A stretch of 64,000 bases of DNA, from the NCBI GenBank assembly GCA_023079485.1, contig CM041084.1, forward strand, positions 101,784,467 through 101,848,466. Reading direction: 5' to 3'. Both the position numbers and the translations under genes were made by a program. The DNA comes from Archilochus colubris (Eukaryota; Chordata; Aves; Apodiformes; Trochilidae). The notes beneath the pieces were generated by a model. It was given only the letters and a program-made list of their open reading frames with translations, was not told the DNA's origin and searched no databases. Positions 1 to 12,100 of the stretch are shown piece after piece (the stretch's first letter is position 1; each line of letters starts with the position of its first letter).

Positions 1-166
1 CTTTGATGTGCAAATGCAAAAGACCCCATGCATTTTGGAATAACACTTCCTTTTAATCCTACACTGTACAGTCATGGATTGGCTCAACAGCAGTGGGCCA
101 AGGATCACAGCAAATTTTAATCAAACTATTTCCTCCTTTGTAGCTCAAAAAATGCCTGATTGTGGT

Positions 167-260
167 AACAAACAAACAATAAAAACCCAAGCACACAAAC
201 AAACAAAAAAACCCCCAACCAACAAACAAACAAACAAACCAAAACCCACAACCACAAAAA
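167..260. repeat. (CAAA)n / A+C-rich simple repeat
   Basis: Runs of CAAA, interrupted by short CCC blocks. Two opposing open frames across it are low-complexity artefacts (Lys/Thr/Gln-rich on one strand, Phe/Cys/Leu-rich on the other). It is not clearly the tail of any retroelement. Confidence 0.85.
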
Positions 261-1589
261 GACACTAAAATATTTTGCTCTACCAATCTATACAAACACT
301 GCATTTTTCTGAACAATATTTCTTAGGTTGGTGTTAGGTAACCTCAGGAGGAGGTTAGGAGGACCTCAGGGAGTTTCCTCCTTGAAACAAAGCCAATTGT
401 TTACACATTTTCTAAACAACCTCTATATTTGTATAAAAAGAGCATCTATACTTTTCAAATAGCATGTGGTAATTAATGCCACTTTCTGTTTGCCCCTGGT
501 GGTTTAGTCTTGTATGCAACATTATTGAGTTATAAATTAATAAGGAATGCAGTACTGAAATGTATTCATAAACCTAGTCAGAATAAAAACTAACTGGATA
601 AATTAGTATCACTTGTCAAAACATCAGAAATCTTTAAAACATCAAGAAAGGCTTTGCACATTTTTAAATAGGATTTTAAGATTTATCTCAGCATCACTGT
701 AAGAAAGGGTAGGGAACACAAAACAGGATTACTAATGGTAAAGCCAGAAACTAAGGAGGAAGATATTTTTATAGCACATAAACAAAATAAACAAATGTAA
801 ATCTGTCCTACTGAGTGTGACAGATGAGTGTTACTTTGACATTAATTCTATTTTAATAAAGAGCAGAAAAACAAAAACAGGCACCAAATTATTTGACATT
901 GTGAAAACCATACTCTGAGGAAGATGTTTAACATGAGGAATATGCTTTTGCCCTAGACACATCAGTCTTTCTCTGAATTCTTGTAATCTTACTAGAAAAT
1001 TAATTTTACTTTCTGGGATTATGTTCCAGTTATGCTATCTATAACTTTTGCCTGCAGCTAATTCGCTTTTTTAATATTCTGTTCTATCCAGATGTTTTAA
1101 TACTTGTTAATTTTAGTCATTCAGCACAGACTTCAGTAGAGAGAATAAATTAAATGACCTTTTGATAAAAAGGATGACATTAATTGTGGCTTTCAACTTA
1201 CTTTGAAAGACAATGAAATTAATTTCATACTCAAGTGTATGCTTACCATTTTTTTTGTACTTTTTTGATGTTGTCTACCTACATGCCCTAATCCATTTTT
1301 TTCTCTGATATTTCAGTGAAATTCTGAGCTTATGGTACCGTCTAATGGGATGACATCATAACACACCATTTATCATAGAGCAGTGAATGTACAGACTCTG
1401 AACTGTGCACTTTAAACCTGTCTAGTTTCCCTCAAATTCTTTGTTTTAATTCATTATTCAGAATCACTTACTGAGTTATCTCCAGTTTTTTCTGTCCAAG
1501 TCAAATGGTTTTTTTAATGAGGGAAGTAAAGCAGCCACTTGAGTCACCATGAGTGTTTTTGAGCTGAGGTCTCAAACTATTGTTTTGAA
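261..1589. other. Unique AT-rich sequence, no gene seen
   Basis: AT-rich, stop-dense in all frames, with no recognisable exon, RNA gene or transposon. It leads into the LTR-like sequence that follows; the stretch around 1590-1690 may already belong to that element. Confidence 0.6.
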
Positions 1590-2582
1590 AACAGAAAATA
1601 TACTGTTGTTTTGTTGGGTTTTTTATTAATAAAAAGCTTTCTATATATCATAGCTCATTACCTTTGCTCTTTCTTACTCTGTATTGGGTATCTGTGCTTA
1701 GGCACTGGCTGGGGAGGTTGCAGGTGTGGTTTGTGTGAGGAGAAGCCAGGGCTGCCCTGTGATGGACATGGTCAGTTCCAGCCAACTCCTACCAACCCAA
1801 AACAGTGCAAAGCTATGCCCAGCAGTAATGCTGGTGGCATGCCCAAAATAACATATTTAAGAAAGGGTAAAAATCTCTGCACAGGAGGTGTGGGAAAGGG
1901 GAGTGAGGAAAATGGGAAAGAAGCATCCCTGCAGGAAAAGGAGGGACAGAAGGTGGTCCAGGCACTTGAGCAGAGATTGCCCCGCAGCCCGTGGAGAAAG
2001 ACCATGGTAAAGCAGGTGACAACAAGTTGTCACCTGTGTCACCTGTCACCTGTCTCTGTGTCACCTGTCCCACTGCAGCCCATGGAGGACCACGGTGGAG
2101 CAGATGACCATGCCCAGAGGAAAGCTGCAGCCAGTAGAGAGCCCATGCTGGAGCAGGCTATTGGCAGGAGCTGAAGCCAGTAGAGAGGAACCTATCTTAG
2201 TGGAGGGACCCTACACAGGAGCAAGGGAACAACGTGAGGAGGAAGGAGCAGCAGAGACAAAGCATCATGGACTGGCCATAACCCCCACTGACTATTCCCA
2301 TGTGCTGCTGGTGGGCAGATTGAAGAGTTAGGAATGAAAGAGTGAAGTTGACCCTGGGAATAAGTTTAGGGGGAAGTATTTTTAGCTTTATCTTTGTCTC
2401 TCACCATCCTATTTTGGTTTTAATTGGCTATAAATTAAGTCAGTTTTGCAGGTTGTATCTTGTTTTTCCCATGGGTAATGGGTGAGTGATTTTTCATCTT
2501 ATTTTCTTCCCCTTTCCTTTTGATGGGGGGAGTGAGAGAGCAGCACTGCACTTGGCAGTAAGTGAAGGTCAAACCCAACACA
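1590..2582 (+). mobile_element. Degraded avian solo-LTR-like element (copy 1)
   Basis: A GC-richer island in AT-rich flanks. From about 1700 it carries a purine-rich body. It includes imperfect 30-45 nt units of the form 'cagccc(g/a)tggag...gagcag' near 1984, 2074 and 2127, then 'gtgaggaggaaggagcagcag' near 2233 and 'gagtgaagttga.cctggga' near 2340. A 'ggctataaattaa' block lies near 2427 (AATAAA-like in related copies), and the element ends near 'tcaaaccc.aca' at 2582. The copy at 40.6-41.45 kb has the same blocks in the same order, which establishes a dispersed family. The CA-type end and the AATAAA-like block suggest a plus-oriented solo LTR of an old endogenous retrovirus; no gag or pol is seen. 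The left boundary is uncertain (1590-1710). The 187-aa frame at 1611-2174 lies inside it and is not a gene. Confidence 0.6.
2014..2070. repeat. Perfect 10-bp inverted repeat plus TGTCACC mini-expansion inside the LTR
   Basis: Positions 2014-2023 (aggtgacaac) and 2026-2035 (gttgtcacct) are perfect reverse complements with a 2-nt spacer. Immediately downstream the TGTCACC unit recurs several times with small interruptions, to about 2070. The copy at 40.6 kb lacks this block, so it is probably a local expansion in this copy. Confidence 0.85.
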
Positions 2583-5500
2583 GTTTCCCTCTTCCTCTAC
2601 TAAGAATTTGGACTATACCTCATTAGTTGAAAGCATGTACTACCTAACTTAGCAGACTGAAGATTGTATTAGCATTGGGAAATTTTTGTGACTTCAGTCC
2701 GTGAACATTGTTTGTATGCTGCTCTGTTCCCACAGCACTCACAGGGAAGAAAGCAAACTTCAGAAAGATTTGTAAGATGCTTGTACTGGGCTATGAAATG
2801 CTGTCACCTGCCTAAGATTAGTCCGATGTTGCCTTTTCTGATTTTTCAGAAATTTCTTTGAATCTACATGTTCTCTGGCTGGGGAACATTGAGAAGACAG
2901 TTCTAAACATAGTGCCACTTTTAATTAAAACACAGCTAGGGCAGGCTATTAAAATGTCATCTGAACATAATACCCTTTTCTAGCTCAACTTGCACTTGCA
3001 AGGCCTTCAGGACTGAAAAATACAAACTGTGTATTTGGTTAGGAAGGCCGGGCTTTTTCCACTGTGAAGGCTTTCTGTAGACAGACAATTTCTTTTCAAG
3101 CTGGCATATTTGAATTAAGCTGCCCTCAGCTTTTGATACAATGCCTGATCTGTATCCTAATTCTGGATCTATTTTTTTCAGTTTAGGCAAGCCTGAGCTT
3201 GACCACAGCACTTTTGGTTTTTGCTTTGCCCACCCAACACTTCTGTGTTTATTAGTGGTGATTTTTTTTTCCATTCTGTCTTTTGCCTTCACTGAGTTTT
3301 TTCTATCTGTAGAAGCTTCCCTAATATATTCACCGTTATCAAAGTACTAAAATTCCATTTGGCAAAATGAAGTATAGTCTTGATGTTGCTAGGCTAGGGA
3401 TTACTTTGAACTTTGTTTCGGAGACATTATAGCAAAGGAAGCTTAACATTCATAAAGCTGTGTGTGACATGTCTGTCACAAAATTAATTGCTGTAATTGC
3501 TGCCTCAGACTCACTCTGGCTCATAATTTCTGCATGGGCTTATTGCAGCCATCATTATGTAATAGCGTAGGGAAACTGGATGTCTGCAACAGAGAGAGGT
3601 GAAAATGTAAGGACTCTGTAAAACACCTTTGTTTCTCCTTCCCTTTGGCTGTACCTATGATTTTGTCTACTGAATCACACCAAAATTTTCAGTAGTACTA
3701 AACAGCAGAAGTTTCACAACATTTCAATTACAGGCTCTTACTTGGAAGGTTTGCATGCTGCGATACTAGAGGGATGTAATTACAACTCCAACATATAAAG
3801 TATTGGAAGTGAATCCCTAAGGATATACTATACTAAGATATGCGTAAGCCACATTACACTTAGAGATGACAACACTCCACTTTGGATCAATTTTCTTTGA
3901 TATAAAATGCTCTGGTTCAAATAAAGATAATCAGGACAGTTTCTCTAATGGGTGACTGACTCGACTGTCATCTGCAGCTGATTATGCTTTACTTCTTACT
4001 ATATGTCACTGAGAGACTATCAACTGGAAGAACAAGTCTTTCTCCTCCGTAATGGAAAGACAAGCTTCAGAGGAATAACTACACCCTACATCTTTTAATT
4101 CTTCTGTGCTGTATGGGATTTCTACTTAAACATATCCCTTCTCTAAACATAGTTCTCAGTTCAAGAAGTATCTTGTACTACTTTCTACTTAGAGAAGTAT
4201 CAAATCATTTACAAGATTCTCTATATTGATGCTGTGGCATACATTGGATTATTCTCTACATGTCTTCAAGGAAACTTTGTATAGCATTTATAGGAGACGG
4301 ATAAAGAAGTTCTAGAGTGAAGCCCTGATTTGTGGTTTTTCCCTCTGAAGAGTACTCACGTTTGACATATCTCTGATTTTGGTTCTCTTTTGACTCAAGT
4401 GAGCAGTAACTTTACCAGTGTGTAGTTCACTGAATGAAAGACAGATTTGGGTCTGAGTCACTGAAGTAGCCGACTTCAAAAGATCAGCAGCATTGGAAAA
4501 GCCCTACCTAGTCTGCTGCATCATTCCTCTGCCACATGTGCCAAGGTGTGTGGGGTACTGCATGGTCTACATGGATCCCATTGCTTTGTTAAGTTGAGTA
4601 GCTGCATTTTGTTGGTTTGGGTTTTTTGGTTTTTTTTTCTTTTTTTTTTTCTTCTTCTGTGTAATGAAGTCTAGAACATGATTGCTCCTTTGGACACAGA
4701 GTAATGAAACATAAGGGCACTTGGAAACCCACTATGCTCACATAGCTCATCCTAAATCCTCACTGAGGACATTTCAGCTGGCCTTCAGCCACTAGCTCAA
4801 GAGCCTAAGATGAGAATGTCAGTGATGCCAGTAGGTAGGATTTTTGTGAGGGATGAAGGAACAAGAGAGACAGTTACTTCAGGAAAACGAAGTAACCTCT
4901 GAAAGAATTTTGTTCGGAGAACTTCATTATTTGAAGCGCTGAAATGTGTTGGAAGGCCACCTAATTGTTGTAAATCTCTATTAAGGAATGCAGAGATATG
5001 GAAATTGCAGAGAAATTTCCTTGTGTAGAATTGCCAATGGCAGTCAACATGTCAGCCTGCCAACCTCTGAAGCAAGAGAAAAGGGTGATAAAGCAGAATA
5101 TATTGTCATTTTCAGACGAGATAACATCAGCAACTTCAGTCAGTATAGCCTTTACATAAGTACATAGCAGAAATTACTGGTGTCTATTTATGTAGTTTAA
5201 ATTATACTTTAAAAATTATTTTAAAATGTTCATCTGCCCAGTGCTTTTGTTAGGCCCAGTGGTCTAATTTTCCCAGGGCTTCCTGGCAACTGTACAGATT
5301 CAGGTATGGTTACTGTTTACTGTGATTAAAAAACATCAAAGCATTTATTGTCTATTTTCAAATCCTTCACCAAGCTAATTTGCATCATTTACTACCCCAC
5401 TGGAGTCACAACTTGAATTGTGTCTTCAGCCATCTTTTCTGTTTTTTCTACTTCTTTAAGTAACATTCCATTCTCTTCATTAATTTTTAAGACTTTCAAT

Positions 5501-6362
5501 TCAGTCGATATGTGATGTGAAATTTAACATCATATTTGCTTCTTTAAAGCCAAAACAAAAAGAGGCAACCAGGGGGAAATGGTGGCAGATAATGCCAGAA
5601 TATCTTCCCCTCTGTCCTTCAGGTTGTTTTCAGTCAAGGAAGGTGAGTGAAGGGGCAGGAATTCTGACTGTGTACTGCTATCAAAAGTATGCATAATCTT
5701 ACATTTTGTTTCATTTTTTTGCTGCAATTCTTTTCTTGGGAGCAGACTGTGGAAAATGAAGGACAAACCATCTGTGGTAACCTGGTGGATTGACATTTCT
5801 ATCTTTACTATGTAGTGTAACGCTGAACTTGATTTAGATTTTGTCTCCAAAGGAAAGAAAATTTTCTCCACCTTGCATTGTTTTTAAGTTAATTTCATTA
5901 ATTTAATTAAGAATCTGTATACCTACTATTACTCATCATCTCCTTTTTGGTGTAGTATTAACACTTTTTTTTTCTAGTGAAAGCAAGGTAACTTTCTCTT
6001 TAAGACAGATAACAGCAAGTTCATACAGTGTTTGCAATTCCATCAGCTCAATCAGATTTAAGAGAAAAGTTTCGAAAAGATTCAGGCTGGGGCCTGGTGT
6101 CTGAAATACTGAATATCTGGGTCTGAGAAATCGCATAGGAAATCCCAGGTATCCAAAATTAACAATCTAGACTCTACAGTAGAAATGTCCATATAGGTAG
6201 CTGCTCTTCCAGCTTCCTTTACCAGATCTACAAGAACAGAAAAATTAGCTCTGCCCCAGCCTGCCTTTGAGGTTTAAAACAATCTGTTGTGTAGACACAG
6301 AAAAGAATCTCTGATCTACAAGATATTACACACAGATGTTTTATTTTGGAGCTTAGCTTAGG
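2583..6362. other. Unique AT-rich sequence, no gene seen
   Basis: Intergenic or intronic texture. A T/G-rich low-complexity tract lies at 4611-4658. The segment 3480-3570, with several ATTA/TAAT cores, resembles conserved non-coding DNA by eye only. The minus-strand frames of 111 aa (2957-3292) and 113 aa (5530-5871) have no family resemblance I can see and no splice context, so I treat them as chance. Confidence 0.55.
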
Positions 6363-6381
6363 ATTCTATGATTCTATGATT
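6363..6381 (+). mobile_element. Possible CR1 3' octamer tail scrap
   Basis: Two tandem ATTCTATG octamers followed by ATT, the terminal repeat of avian CR1 LINEs. No recognisable CR1 body lies upstream. It is either an extremely 5'-truncated insertion or a coincidence. Confidence 0.35.
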
Positions 6382-7260
6382 AGCTAGTGTAGGGATAAGA
6401 TCATTAAAAATAGATAAGTAGTGTATATATCTGTGGGGAAGTGACTCAAAACAGGCAAGGGAAGCAAAGTACTTCTGTACCTAGGAGAGAAACGAGAGAA
6501 CACAAATGCAGTGAACCTTTAATAGGAAGGAAAGAAAGACACCTAATGGTCAAAAGGAAATTAACAGCAATAATCAGAATGCAAATCTCAAAACAAGTGG
6601 CAGGACTATATGCTAACAGACTTAAGATCTGCTTCAGTTGTTTGCCACATACTTTATATATTGCTTCTGTTGCTTGCCACATGCTGTTTAAATATGTAAT
6701 TTAAAGAGGAAGGGAGCATGTGTGTGTGCTCATACATATTTTCCATACCATACTGCTTTTTGAGTTACAAATGAAGCATCAAAAAGCACAATTATAACAA
6801 TTAGTTCTGCTAATCCATAATGAAAAAATGGGACTTTGATATATCATTCTTTAATATATCCACTCTTTCAGATAATACAAGCTGTAATATTTATAATATA
6901 ATTAAAGATTACTTTCTTTTTGCTGCAAAAGATTCAAATAATGGACTTTAAAAAAAAATGAACATCTATTAAGTATGATTTGAAATAGTGATTTCAATGA
7001 AGTAAGTAACCTGTTAAAATTTAGGTCTAGCCATACATAATCTCCCTTCACTAAATGAATTTGTCTGCTCAGAAGAGCATTTGGTAACTAAACAGGCCTT
7101 GCCATCTGTCTGGGGCTCAGGGGCCTTCACAGTTTTAAGGATAGAAAAGAGATGTATCTAAAGAGTAGGAAGTGAAGTAGGGCTTTAGTTTTGGAAAGAT
7201 TCTGGAAATTCCTCTTAAGCTGCAGGAACCAAACCAAGAAAAAAATTCCAACCTTCAGGT
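6382..7260. other. Unique AT-rich sequence, no gene seen
   Basis: No coding, RNA or mobile-element signal. The small opposing frames near 6441-6704 are mirror-image chance ORFs. Confidence 0.55.
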
Positions 7261-7314
7261 AAAGAAAACACAAAACAAACACACTAAAACAAACAAAAAA
7301 ACCAAACAAAAAAC
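7261..7314. repeat. A-rich (CAAA)-like simple repeat
   Basis: Alternating AAAC/CAAA runs of low complexity, similar to the tract at 167-260. Confidence 0.8.
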
Positions 7315-7696
7315 CTTCAAACACCTTTTAGCAGAAGACAGTGTGCTACAGACATCTGCCCACTACAGAGCTGCATGTACAGCTCCTCTTATGTGGCCCT
7401 ATGTTCTGCTAAATGCTGTTCATAACTTGCAGTGTGTCTCTTGGATTCCCAAGTTTAAGTTAGTGAAGTAAATTCATTTGATCTCAGTGTAAAACCAAGG
7501 AAGCATACACATACACTGTAGCAGGCTAGAAAATAACCTAGGTGCTGCCCCAGTAATGTTCTTGTTTGTGGGTTTTTATTGTTTTGTTTGTGGTTTTTTT
7601 TATTTTTTAAAAAGGACCTAGATTACATTTTTTTAAAAGTACGTAGATTACATTGGAGGAAGCAAGAAACCAATGGGGAATGTTTAAACTTTTACA

Positions 7697-7811
7697 CAGA
7701 ACAGAACAAGAACAAAACAGAACCGAACAGAACAGAACCAAGCAGAACAACAGAGTAGAATAGAATAGAATAGAATAGAATAGAATAGAATAGAATAGAA
7801 TAGAAGAACAG
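7697..7811. repeat. Compound pentanucleotide microsatellite (AGAAC)n-(TAGAA)10
   Basis: Imperfect AGAAC/AGAACA units occupy about 7697-7750. They pass into ten uninterrupted TAGAA units at 7756-7805. The switch differs by one base per unit, which suggests mutation and slippage from one repeat into the other. The minus-strand Phe/Leu/Tyr-rich frame across it is an artefact. Confidence 0.95.
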
Positions 7812-9087
7812 AATGCTTGCACAGCGTAAGCAGTGCCATAATGCTCCTATTTATTTATTCATTTACGAACTTCTAACAATTATTTAAGAGTACATGCCAT
7901 ACAACATCAGTTTAATTCTACTAATTTCCTAAGACTTGATTTTTTGTTCCAATACTCTGATTTCATACCAAAATAAGACCTTTAAAAGACACAAAGCTGC
8001 CGAACTGTGCTTCAGGAACGTCTGTTTCTGTAATTTTACATCAGAAAGCAAAGATTTGTTTTGTTTTTTCTTTCTATCACTTATATATAGAGAGAGAGAT
8101 ATACAGAACTGCATGTCTTTACAGGCTGTTCCATCCTTTAAATAAGTGCTCCTTAAACTGGTTTGGCCTGCTGTAATGCTTTATGATTTAGCCCTTGACT
8201 ACAGGCCCTACTTAACATCCACTATAGGAGACTTCTGCCAGTATTGTTCATGATTTGGAAGCTTCTTCTCTGTTCTGTCTTTATAAATCACTCTTGTGCT
8301 TCAGTGAGGTAGGGATGCTCCATCTGTAATTTCGTTTTTTTCCTTCCAATTTCTGTCCACTTGTTTTGTCATTTTCTCCTAACTACAAGTAGAGCAATTA
8401 TTGGCAGACAGACATGGGATTTTACAGGCATATTTGGTACTAGAGGATGCAGCAAAAGTTGGACCATATTGTCAAAATTTAAGAAGCACTGTATAGATTA
8501 ATTTGGTTTTTCTTACAAAGTGTGATACATATCAAAAATGATAGTTTCAGTGACCTGAGTTAGCAGAGAACAGCAGCAGTGTATTTCTTAGTCTTCCTGA
8601 AAAAGCTCTATTTTTAAAGAAAAATGGACATAATATCAATGGCTAGTTTTCTGAAATAAGAGCTCTTTGGGCTTTCTGCATTAGACTGGCAGGTATTGAG
8701 CCATTCCATATTATGATTACTATCTACTCTATTTGTTCTGAGCAAAATTGAGTTTATCCATAATAATGTTCAACATTTGCTGGCCAAGTACTGGGTATGG
8801 AGTATTTCATTGTATCATTTGTGAGGGACAGCTTATACAGAGATAATGTTACACAGGAATAGTCATATCCTGTATTAGCAAAACAGATGGAAAACTAAAC
8901 CGAAAATATTCTTGACTGTCCTTCTTTGAAAGCTATATCATCACTTATGAATCTCTTTTGCAATCATAATAAAAGTAGAGCTAAATTCATCCCATTCTGA
9001 AGGCTCTCATGTCATGGTACATAAAACTCTCTATTAGAATTACTTTTCTAAATTAATGTATTTCCATATTGAAGTGGTGTATGTAGT
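7812..9087. other. Unique AT-rich sequence, no gene seen
   Basis: No recognisable gene or element. A short TATATA/GAGAGA tract lies near 8084-8102. The small mirror-image frames around 7929-8145 are chance. Confidence 0.55.
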
Positions 9088-9106
9088 CTTCTTTTTTCCT
9101 TTTTTT

Positions 9107-9136
<30 letters not shown>
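9088..9136. repeat. Poly(T) tract with C interruptions
   Basis: About 49 nt of nearly pure T. It could be the poly(A) tail of a minus-strand retrocopy, but no recognisable retrocopy body lies to its right, so I call only a homopolymer. Confidence 0.9.
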
Positions 9137-9138
<2 letters not shown>

Positions 9139-12100
9139 CTGTTCCAACTAATTGCTGCTGATATTTATGCTGGTGAAATCCATCACTTGGTGTTACTTTC
9201 CCCCACACAGGAATTATTCATCCATCCATCAAAAGGTTTGTGTGGGTGATAATGATGCACACAATAACATTAAGCTGCAGTAGCTCACCTTCAGCAATGC
9301 TCCTTCCATAGATTCTGACAAGCTCCTGGCTTACAAGTATTCATCACAGGCACTGAATATTGTTTTCCAGAACTGTGCAGAACATTTTCTAGGCAGGAGG
9401 TCTTTCCAAGGAAACTCCACTTAGCTAGATGGAGCTACTACACAAATTAGAAGTCATGCTGTTTCTCAGCTTTCTCCTGCCACTCTTATTGACTGCTCTG
9501 ATAGTTTGTGCTCAGGGTTGCTTACACACAGAGTTATCAAAACTATCCCAACCACAGCCAAAAGAGCAGAAGGAAAGCATGCAGAATTTATACTTCACAT
9601 GGCTGCTTCAGGGCAAGGGGTCTTCCAGCTGTGGCACTAATGAAACCAGTATTCCTTGTGTTTAGTTTGGGGCACTTTATTGTCAAAATGCCATCAAGAA
9701 GTTAGATGGAAGTTTGGGAGTTCTTTTCTTGCACTGAAAGAGATTTTCTGGGTGACAGTGGGCAAATCTTTCTGTCTATCAAATCTTCTTTTGAGGCACT
9801 ACTGTTTTGAATTTAATCTCATTTGTGCTCATGAGGATTGATGCTGTCCATAGAAGTATCAGCATAGGCAATAATGTATTGTAGAACTTAAAGGGTGTAA
9901 GCAGCAAGAGGTAAGATGTTACTTGGACTATGACTAGGATGAGAATGAGAAGACTGCCAGATAAATATCAAGGGGTGGTTCCTTGTTTGGGTTGCTTTGG
10001 TGATGGTTTTGCTTTGGGTTTTTTTTGGAGCAGGTGGGTGTTTGCCTTTTTTCACCTTGTTTTAAGACTGGGAGAGTCTATTAAACTCCAGAACAATTAA
10101 TTGACATTACATAACTGCAACAGGGATCTGTAATTAATTTTAAGAAAAAAAAATTAGGATATACAGGTAACAACACTGAGGCTGTGCTATTATCTTTTTT
10201 TCTTGAATGTCTAAACATCTTTATCACTCAGACCAAAGCCTACAGCAGGTAGTCCCTTTTTACTTAAAATTGCATCTCTCCATAGTGCAGAGATTGCTAC
10301 CACAGAGCCTTCTCATTAGGAAACACTATTTAAAATGACTGCTTTAATAAATGAGGGAAAGGCCTTAGACATCCTTTGGAAAAAGTGAAATGAGCAGAGA
10401 GGATTTAAATATTACATGCTGCCTAAATTATCTATTTCGTCTAGTAGAGAAATTGCCAAGGCGTTATTATGACTAAATGCAATTCATCTAAGTTAACTTT
10501 AAAGTTTATATTCCACGGAAGAGCAAAACCTGGAAAGCATCTGCAGTGATCAAAGCTGACAGCATGATCATTTTAATTCTGAAAAATGAAGCAGCTAGAG
10601 CAAGCACCGCAGGTGAACAAAAATGCTGCAGCTTCTTCACGGGATAAGTTTTAACTAGAGCAATTATTTGGTATGCCACTTAATGCATGAAGCAGAATAT
10701 TTTTTCTTCCTTAACATCTTTATTGAGAAGGCTAAAGTTTAAAATTACCTTTGGAAGAATCCATTAATAAGATAAAAAGGAACTTAATGCAAAACTGATT
10801 CTTGAGTCGCTACTTTGACAGTGAGTAAAATCCATGGGAGTGATTCCACAATACTTTGTAGGACTGGCACATAGATAAAAAGTCTTAATGCAAGCAAATA
10901 TATTTGAATACCTTTTGTGAAGCAGTTCTGTATAAATAGGTGAATCAGAGAAGTGTCAAAGAACCTCTCATTAACAGACTTTGAGAACCAACTGTGTAAT
11001 CAAGAAATGGAGTGTCCAGCAGTGAAGTGTGCAGATTTCATTATTCAGTGTGAAAGGAGGGATGATGTTTTTAAGAGTGTTTTCCACATGGGAAATGTCT
11101 GTCTGATGCTGTATGTATGTATGTCTGTAACACAAGTGTCAGACAGTATTGTAAAGCCAGCTCACTGAAGCTACTTGGGCCCAGCCCAGCCATTGTTTCA
11201 GCTTTTAAATTGCACTTCACATATTCAAGGTGTTTCATCAGTACTTTATTCTTCGGTCCTCATGCAACTCACTGGCTGTTAGTGCCTCATTGATATACAG
11301 CACTGAAAGAGAGGAAAAAATTAGATCCCAGTTTTTCATAAAATCCACCCACAGTTTACTTAGATACCAGACTCTGACACAGATTAGGGAACAAACTCAA
11401 GATGTGAAAATAGAGAGTTCAGAAAATACCTGGAGACAAGCTACATGAGAAATATCGACCCATGGATTTCCCTCTCAAGTCCAGAGTCAGTGCCTGCTTT
11501 TTGTTCATCTGTCCCCTTTGCCTTTTTCTAGGTGCTTTTCTCATCTCACTGAAGGGTTAAACTTCTCTGACCTACAAAGGATGTCAGAGAAGAATTTCCC
11601 TGTTACAATAGCAAGGAATTTCTCAGAAAGATGGCTCCCCCCCCACAATTTCTTCAAAAGCCAATTGTTGTAATCTTTTACATGTCAGCTGATGAAAAAT
11701 GACAGTCTGGTCCTCTTACTCATTTAATGTCACATCAAATATCTATAATTAAGGAAGAAGAAACCCTTATAAGTGCTGTATGTTTAAAGTCGTTGTTTTT
11801 TTTTTCCCTTGTGTGTCTTAAAACCTAATTTGTCACAGTTAAAGCTGTGTTTTCTGGTAGACTGTTCTCTTCCTCACTTTAAGGCTGAGAAGTACAATAT
11901 TGTACATTTATAGTGCAATTAAATCTCTTTCTCATTTGATTTTTTCCTGTCCTCTTATTTTTCCCCATTCTCTAAACTGAAAATCTGTTCATAAATCACA
12001 TTACGTGTTTCTTTATACCTAGTATGGATTTTTCACTTTCATTTCTCAAAATCTATCCAAAAAAATCCATGCACTTTTAAAGAACTCTCATGGATTTTAA

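Noticed and set aside
1611..2174. 187-aa open frame, the longest in the window
   Set aside because: It lies inside the LTR-like element, whose purine-rich, GC-richer sequence is stop-poor. The frame is not matched in the second copy and shows no domain.
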